DNA of 10,162 bases, from positions 1 through 10,162 of the forward strand of contig JANQGE010000122.1 of the NCBI GenBank assembly GCA_028277485.1, in the 5' to 3' direction. Position numbers and translations under genes: made by a program. This DNA comes from Chlorobium sp. GTDB lineage: Bacteria > Bacteroidota > Chlorobiia > Chlorobiales > Chlorobiaceae. Positions 5,912 to 10,162 of the stretch are shown piece by piece. The notes below the pieces were generated by a model, which was not told where the DNA came from, did no database searches, and saw only the letters and a program-made list of their open reading frames with translations. Position 1 is the stretch's first letter; every line of letters begins with the position of its first letter.

Positions 5912-7345
5912 GTGCAATTTTCCTCGTATCAGAACCTGCGCAAAAGACTTCTCGAACATGAAACAAACTGTGAAGCTGTTGTTCGGGAGTATCTGAAGCG
6001 AATCAGGGATAGTCATGACAGGAATGTCTATATAACGGTTTTTAACGAGCAGGCGCTTGAGCGTGCAAGAGAGCTTGACAGAAAGCTTGCAGCAGGCCGG
6101 GAGCCTGGCAAGCTTTTCGGGCTTCCCATGGCTATCAAGGATAATATTTCTATCAAAGGTGCCCCGCTTAGCTGTGCTTCCAAGATTCTGTCCAATTATA
6201 CCGCGGTTTACAATGCTACTGCCGTTGAGCGGCTTCTTGCCGAGGACGCGGTTTTTCTGGGCAAGGTCAATATGGATGAGTTTGCCATGGGCAGTTCAAA
6301 CGAGAATTCCGCTTTCGGACCGGTCCCCAACCCCTATGACAAGTCCAAAGTTCCCGGCGGCAGCTCGGGTGGTTCCGCAGCTGCTGTTGCGGGAGACCTT
6401 GCGATGGCAGCGCTCGGCTCCGATACCGGCGGTTCCGTCAGACAGCCGGCGGGTTTCTGCAATGTAGTAGGTTTGAAGCCCACGTATGGAAGAATTTCCC
6501 GTTACGGTCTTGTTGCGTTCGGTTCTTCATTTGATCAGATAGGTGTGCTTTCGAAGAATTGCGACGATGCTGCACTTGTATTGGGAGTAATCGCAGGAAA
6601 AGATGCAGCCGATACAACATCGTCACATCACGCTGTGCCTGATTATGCCGCTGAGATGGGTGGGGTCTCGGCAAATGGATTGAAAATCGGTATTCCGAAA
6701 GAGTATTTTCCTGAAAGTCTCGATAAAGGAGTTTCCTCGGCAGTCAAAGCCCGCCTTGAGGAATTGCGGGAAGCCGGCGCGGGGCTTGTGGAAATCACAC
6801 TGCCTGAAAGCGATTATGCGATTGCTGCTTACTACATCTTGACAACCGCAGAAGCATCGTCCAACCTTGCTCGTTTTGACGGTGCGAGGTACGGCTACCG
6901 TTCACCGGACGTGGAAAACCTTGAACGAATGTACGTGAAATCGAGGACCGAAGGGTTCGGCAGCGAGGTGAAGCGCAGGATCATGCTCGGCACCTATGTG
7001 CTTTCTGCCGGGTATTACGATACCTATTACAAAAAAGCCCAGCAGGTCAGAAGGGTTTTTCTGAACAGGTATAAAGAAGCACTGAAAGAGGTTGACGTTA
7101 TAGCCGGTCCGACATCGCCGTTTCCGCCTTTCGGAATTGGGGACAAAATGGATAACCCCCTGGAGATGTACCTTGCCGACGTGTTTACAGTGCCTGCAAG
7201 TATAGCCGGAATGCCGGCGCTCAGCGTTCCTGCTGGTTTTGACGGTTCCGGACTGCCGGTAGGCCTTCAGCTTATCGGTAATTTCTTTGATGAGGGCAAA
7301 CTTCTCGGAGTGGCAAGAACAGTTCAGAGAGCGCAGGACGGTTAG
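5912..7345 (+). CDS. gatA: Asp-tRNA(Asn)/Glu-tRNA(Gln) amidotransferase subunit A
   Basis: A 477-residue amidase-signature enzyme. In the GatCAB complex it frees ammonia from glutamine, which GatB uses to convert Glu-tRNA(Gln) and Asp-tRNA(Asn) to Gln- and Asn-tRNA. The Ser-cisSer-Lys triad is intact: K76 in GLPMAIKDN, S151 in VPGGSSGGSAAAVA and nucleophile S175 in GSDTGGSVRQPAG, with the same spacing as the S. aureus enzyme (K79, S154, S178). The start is GTG 5912, giving MQFSSYQNLRKRLL, which fits the family N-terminus; TTG 5900 is an alternative, and the upstream open frame is not family sequence. The ribosome site is weak. sucD follows 53 nt downstream on the same strand and may share a transcript. 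gatB and gatC are not in the window, as is common. Confidence 0.94.
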   Translation: MQFSSYQNLRKRLLEHETNCEAVVREYLKRIRDSHDRNVYITVFNEQALERARELDRKLAAGREPGKLFGLPMAIKDNISIKGAPLSCASKILSNYTAVYNATAVERLLAEDAVFLGKVNMDEFAMGSSNENSAFGPVPNPYDKSKVPGGSSGGSAAAVAGDLAMAALGSDTGGSVRQPAGFCNVVGLKPTYGRISRYGLVAFGSSFDQIGVLSKNCDDAALVLGVIAGKDAADTTSSHHAVPDYAAEMGGVSANGLKIGIPKEYFPESLDKGVSSAVKARLEELREAGAGLVEITLPESDYAIAAYYILTTAEASSNLARFDGARYGYRSPDVENLERMYVKSRTEGFGSEVKRRIMLGTYVLSAGYYDTYYKKAQQVRRVFLNRYKEALKEVDVIAGPTSPFPPFGIGDKMDNPLEMYLADVFTVPASIAGMPALSVPAGFDGSGLPVGLQLIGNFFDEGKLLGVARTVQRAQDG

Positions 7346-7398
7346 CTATCGAAACAAATCAACAATCTTGTTTATACCAACGCAGAAAAGGAAACAGT

Positions 7399-8301
7399 AT
7401 GAGTGTATTAGTCGATAAGGATACTCGACTTGTGGTTCAGGGTATTACAGGTGGTGAAGGGACTTTCCACACGTCGCAGATTCTTGAGTACGGGACGAAT
7501 GTTGTTGCCGGTGTAACCCCAGGAAAAGGCGGGTTGCAGTATACGGGAAATGACCGTGATGCTTTCTCACGTCCGGTTCCGGTGTACAATACCGTAAAGG
7601 AGGCTGTGGATGATGCCGGTGCAAACGCCTCGGTTATTTTTGTCCCCGCTCCTTTTGCTGCTGACGCAATCATGGAAGCCGCCGCCGCAGGTTTGAAGGT
7701 AATCATCTGTATTACCGAAGGAATTCCGGTCAACGACATGATGAAAGCCTACAACTATGTACAGGAAAAAGGTGCCGTGCTTGTCGGGCCAAACTGCCCC
7801 GGAGTAATAACGCCGGATGAAGCAAAGGTGGGTATCATGCCGGGTTTCATCCATAAGAAAGGCTCGATCGGCGTCGTGTCACGAAGCGGAACACTGACCT
7901 ATGAAGCCGTGCATCAACTTACGAGGGTCGGGCTGGGGCAGTCAACATGCATCGGTATCGGCGGCGACCCGATCATCGGCACGCGTTTTATCGACGCCAT
8001 AAAGCTTTTTGCCAAAGATGATGAGACAGAGGGGCTTGTCATGATCGGTGAGATCGGCGGCAGTGCTGAAGAAGAAGCAGCGGAATACATCAAAAAACAT
8101 TTTAAGAAGCCGGTTGTCGGCTTTATCGCCGGGCGTACCGCACCTCCGGGAAGGCGAATGGGGCACGCGGGCGCGATTGTGTCCGGGGGCAAAGGCACCG
8201 CTGAAGAAAAAATCAAGGCAATGGAAAAGGCCGGTATCAAGGTGGTCGAGAATCCGGCAGATATTGGTGAAACGATGCTCGCAGCATTGGGGAAGGCCTG
8301 A
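7399..8301 (+). CDS. sucD: succinyl-CoA synthetase (ADP-forming) alpha subunit
   Basis: A 300-residue subunit that, with SucCbeta, interconverts succinate + CoA + NTP and succinyl-CoA. In green sulfur bacteria it runs toward succinyl-CoA in the reductive TCA cycle of CO2 fixation (family knowledge; direction is inferred). The CoA-binding Rossmann fold is at the N-terminus (VVQGITGGEGTFH, then GVTPGKGG). VGPNCPGVITP and GVVSRSGTLTYE are standard motifs, and the phosphohistidine is H256 in GRRMGHAGAIVSGGKGTAEEK, equivalent to E. coli His246. Length and ends are normal. AAGGA (7388-7392) lies 6 nt before the ATG. The beta subunit sucC is not adjacent. No internal damage is seen. Confidence 0.96.
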   Translation: MSVLVDKDTRLVVQGITGGEGTFHTSQILEYGTNVVAGVTPGKGGLQYTGNDRDAFSRPVPVYNTVKEAVDDAGANASVIFVPAPFAADAIMEAAAAGLKVIICITEGIPVNDMMKAYNYVQEKGAVLVGPNCPGVITPDEAKVGIMPGFIHKKGSIGVVSRSGTLTYEAVHQLTRVGLGQSTCIGIGGDPIIGTRFIDAIKLFAKDDETEGLVMIGEIGGSAEEEAAEYIKKHFKKPVVGFIAGRTAPPGRRMGHAGAIVSGGKGTAEEKIKAMEKAGIKVVENPADIGETMLAALGKA

Positions 8302-8329
8302 TCTGTCAAGATTAGACGATCCTCTTTTT
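8300..8329 (+). terminator. weak terminator-like hairpin after sucD
   Basis: GAT (8300-8302) and GTC (8305-8307) can pair with GAC (8315-8317) and ATC (8319-8321), with mismatches between the two short stems. A T-rich stretch (8325-8329) follows. The stem is poor, so this is only a possibility; the strong inverted repeat at 8346-8383 lies just beyond. Confidence 0.25.
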
Positions 8330-8345
8330 AGCCTGGGTTAATTAT

Positions 8346-8383
8346 ATAGGTCCTATAGGTCCCATACGACCTATAGGACCTAT
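8346..8383. repeat. perfect 16-bp inverted repeat built from 9-bp units
   Basis: The arm ATAGGTCCTATAGGTC (8346-8361) is perfectly complementary to 8368-8383, around the six-base loop CCATAC. Each arm is itself made of the 9-mer TATAGGTCC, seen twice in tandem at 8345-8362. It lies between two convergent genes (sucD ends 8301, kdsD ends 8872), where a bidirectional terminator would be useful. No T-run follows directly on either strand, so its role is uncertain: it may block transcription, stabilise RNA 3' ends or bind a protein. Confidence 0.9.
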
Positions 8384-8442
8384 TGTATTATTGCCGGTCA
8401 CAAACAATTATCATTTTACCAACCGAGAACTGGTTTTTCCTT

Positions 8443-8870
8443 TGCCAACTGCCAGCTGAAGACTGCCTACTGATCCCCTTGCGACCCCGGTTTCCAAAAG
8501 TAACAAGTGACGAGTGACAAGTTAGTTTAAAGCACTTGTCACTTGTTTCTCGTTACTCGTCACTGCGCGCCAGTGCCCTGCCGTCGCTATCGGTATCGGT
8601 AATCGGGATTCGGTAATCGGTAATCGATCTTTTCTTTTCCGTGTTGTCCTGTCTACTACCAACTTCCCCCTTTTTGAATTTTGAATTTTGACTTGTCACT
8701 TCCTTTGCCAACTGCCTACTGACCCCCTTTCGACCCCGATACCGACCCCGATCTCCGATTATTTATCTTCCACCTCACGCCCTTCCCTCGTCACTCGTTA
8801 CTCGTCACCATTCTTTTGCCAACCGCCAACTGAAGACTGCCTGCTGATCCCCTCTCGTCACTCGTCACTG
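8443..8870 (-). repeat. large heptamer-repeat mosaic between sucD and kdsD
   Basis: About 430 nt made largely of short blocks of 7-bp units. TGCCAAC-type units stand in register at 8443-8477, 8706-8726 and 8817-8851. TCGGTAA-type units are at 8596, 8603, 8610 and 8617. TTTTGAA units are at 8672, 8679 and 8686. TCGTCAC-type units are at 8787-8808 and 8855-8868. The minus strand reads in the same orientation as the arrays at 1385-1497 and 9969-10162. Blocks 8443-8477 and 8817-8851 differ at only 3 of 35 positions. The array stops at 8870, next to the kdsD stop codon (8872-8874). Reading frames inside it are translations of the repeats, not genes. Confidence 0.88.
8501..8555. repeat. 22-bp imperfect inverted repeat inside the mosaic
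   Basis: Bases 8501-8522 (TAACAAGTGACGAGTGACAA...) match the complement of 8534-8555 at 18 of 22 positions around an 11-nt loop. Two GTGACAA-type blocks have come to face each other, which can form a long hairpin. It also lies in the convergent intergenic region and could help end transcription. Confidence 0.75.
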
Positions 8871-8871
8871 C

Positions 8872-9852
8872 TCATAGTCCCAGGGTGATGAGGTCATGGA
8901 TATGGATAAGTCCTACGGGGCGGTTTTCTTTGTCGCAGACAAGCAACTGGGTTATTCTGTGGGTTTCAAGAATCTTGAGGCACTTTTCCGCCAGGGTATC
9001 TGCAGGGACTGTTTTTGGCTCTTTCGTCATGACATCCTTTGCCTGTAACGAAAAGAAGTTTCTTCCGCTTTGAATGAGTCTGCGCAGGTCGCCGTCGGTA
9101 AATATTCCTGAAAGCCTGCCCGCGACGTCGACGATGCCGCTCACCCCGAAACGTTTTGATGTCATTTCAAGAATGAGGTCGGTGAGCGGAGCTGTTTCTG
9201 CGACCATGGGAAGGGCATCTGATGTGACCATAATATCGGAAACTTTCATGGTAAGCCGCTTGCCGAGAGAGCCTTTGGGATGGGTGATGGCAAAGTCCTG
9301 GTGCGTGAACTGCTTTTCCTGCATCAGGCAGATTGCCAGCGCGTCACCCATAGCGAGCATTGCGGTTGTCGATGTTGTCGGCGCAAGGTCGAAGGGACAG
9401 GCTTCCTGTTCTACACTCACATCAAGAACGATGTCGGCTTTCTCGGCGAGGTATGACCGTTTGTTGCCGGTAAAAGCCATGATTGAAACACCGATTCTTC
9501 TCAGTGCGGGCAGGATGAAGTTCAGCTCTTCGGTCATGCCGCTTTTGGAAAGGCAAATGACGACATCATCTTTCGAAACAACACCAAGGTCGCCGTGTGC
9601 GGCTTCGGCAGGGTGCATGAAAAGTGCTGTAGTGCCTGTCGAAGCAAGAGTTGCAGCTATTTTCTGACCAACAATGCCGGATTTCCCCATGCCGGATATA
9701 ATGACTTTTCCCCTGCATTGGCTGAGAAGCTCTACGGCTTTATAGAAATTGTGGTCAAGCAGTTCGGCAATACGGGCAAGTGAAGATGCTTCCTGGAGGA
9801 TGATTTTCCGGCCTGTGTTGACCACTTCTTGTATGTCTTCAGGTGATGCCAT
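8872..9852 (-). CDS. kdsD: D-arabinose-5-phosphate isomerase (KdsD/KpsF/GutQ family)
   Basis: A 326-residue cytoplasmic enzyme that converts D-ribulose 5-phosphate to D-arabinose 5-phosphate, the first step to Kdo for lipopolysaccharide. An N-terminal SIS sugar-isomerase domain (about 35-185) carries IISGMGKSG, HPAEAAHGDLGVV and FDLAPTTSTTAMLAMGDALA. The four residues known for E. coli KdsD are in place: K57, E109, E150 and H191 (ITHPKGSLGK), each two lower than in E. coli. Two CBS domains follow (about 203-262 and 270-326), ending HIHDLITLGL. The ATG at 9852 fits the family, but its upstream bases (CCCTTTCAC) give no Shine-Dalgarno. Other Kdo genes are not in the window. Both sides are bounded by heptamer-repeat arrays in opposite orientation. 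Confidence 0.95.
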   Translation of the reverse strand: MASPEDIQEVVNTGRKIILQEASSLARIAELLDHNFYKAVELLSQCRGKVIISGMGKSGIVGQKIAATLASTGTTALFMHPAEAAHGDLGVVSKDDVVICLSKSGMTEELNFILPALRRIGVSIMAFTGNKRSYLAEKADIVLDVSVEQEACPFDLAPTTSTTAMLAMGDALAICLMQEKQFTHQDFAITHPKGSLGKRLTMKVSDIMVTSDALPMVAETAPLTDLILEMTSKRFGVSGIVDVAGRLSGIFTDGDLRRLIQSGRNFFSLQAKDVMTKEPKTVPADTLAEKCLKILETHRITQLLVCDKENRPVGLIHIHDLITLGL

Positions 9853-9963
9853 GTGAAAGGGCTTGGGTTATATGAAATATTTAAAAAACTACTAAATATT
9901 GATATTTTATTTCAGGGTACCTCTATTTATTCCGCGCTTCAATTGCATCGTTGAGCGGTGCTC
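9853..9963 (-). promoter_or_regulatory. AT-rich upstream region of kdsD
   Basis: The probable kdsD promoter region. It contains an AT-rich dyad AAATAT-TG-ATATTT (9894-9907) and -10-like strings (TATAAC and TAAAAT on the minus strand), but no pair of boxes convincing enough to call a promoter. Confidence 0.35.
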
Positions 9964-9968
9964 GGAAT

Positions 9969-10162
9969 CAGTAGGCAAGGCGACAAAGAAAAGTCGAAAT
10001 TCAAAAGGAAAAAGTCAAAAAGGGGAAAGTTGGCAGTAGGCAAAATAGTGACAAGTGACGAGTAACAAGTGACAAGACAAGAAGTTCGCAGTTGGCATTA
10101 GAGAAAAGATCGATTCCCGCTTCCCGATTCCGATACCGACGGCGGGGCGCTGGCGCGCAGTG
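9969..10162 (+). repeat. heptamer-repeat mosaic at the right edge (continues beyond window)
   Basis: CAGTAGG units are at 9969 and 10034 and CAGTTGG at 10089. Four GTGACAA-type units are in exact register at 10048, 10055, 10062 and 10069. A short AAATTCAAAA stretch (9996-10005) echoes the TTTTGAA blocks. GAAAAGATCGAT (10103-10114) precedes a CCGAT-rich block and then GGCGCTGGCGCGCAGTG (10146-10162). That last piece matches the complement of 8561-8577 at 16 of 17 positions. The orientation is opposite to the array at 8443-8870, so kdsD lies between inverted copies. About 200 nt carry no gene. Confidence 0.85.

Noticed and set aside
8411..8440. Terminator from the AACC...GGTT stem followed by T-run
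   Set aside because: Only about four base pairs with alternative registers; not distinguishable from chance.
8443..8870. CRISPR array
   Set aside because: Units are 7 bp and contiguous; there are no 24-40 bp repeats with regular unique spacers and no cas genes.
8688..8888. 66-codon frame in the repeat array
   Set aside because: It is a translation of heptamer repeats (Ser, Pro, Thr-rich) with no ribosome site and runs into the kdsD 3' end.
9074..9667. 197-codon plus-strand frame opposite kdsD
   Set aside because: Antisense to the conserved SIS and CBS regions; composition (Ser, Arg, Val) is that of a shadow frame.

Overview
The window looks like part of a chromosome from a green sulfur bacterium (Chlorobi/Chlorobiaceae, perhaps a Prosthecochloris, Chlorobium or Pelodictyon type). 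This rests on the gene set and on protein sequences that read like that group: an isoprenyl-diphosphate synthase directly upstream of BamA, a divergent GatA followed by the succinyl-CoA synthetase alpha subunit (used by these organisms in the reductive TCA cycle), a bifunctional nuclease with a C-terminal UVR motif, and an arabinose-5-phosphate isomerase for LPS Kdo. The assignment is by recognition, not by a search.

Layout. 1-105 is unassigned flank. 106-1383 is a complete IS3-family insertion sequence with two overlapping transposase frames, a slippery site and terminal inverted repeats. 1384-1781 is a gene-poor stretch that begins with a heptamer-repeat array touching the IS and ends with a possible gene remnant. 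1782-2375 is the nuclease gene (+). It converges on bamA (2398-4863, -), which lies 5 to 17 nt downstream of uppS (4869-5699, -) depending on the bamA start chosen. From the uppS/gatA divergent promoter region run gatA (5912-7345, +) and sucD (7399-8301, +). 8302-8871 is a 570-nt intergenic region with a perfect 16-bp inverted repeat and a dense mosaic of 7-bp repeats. kdsD (8872-9852, -) follows, then an AT-rich upstream region and a further repeat mosaic that runs off the window end (about 9964-10162).

How the genes relate. uppS and bamA (and kdsD nearby) all serve the cell envelope: the lipid carrier for peptidoglycan and O-antigen, outer-membrane protein insertion, and the Kdo precursor of LPS. 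gatA and sucD are housekeeping genes for Gln-tRNA(Gln)/Asn-tRNA(Asn) formation and the TCA cycle. The genes themselves are ordinary. The unusual part is the non-coding DNA: three arrays built from several different 7-bp units joined in a repeated order, in opposite orientations on the two sides of kdsD and directly abutting the IS. No complete new protein system was found; the repeat family is the best candidate for something under-described.
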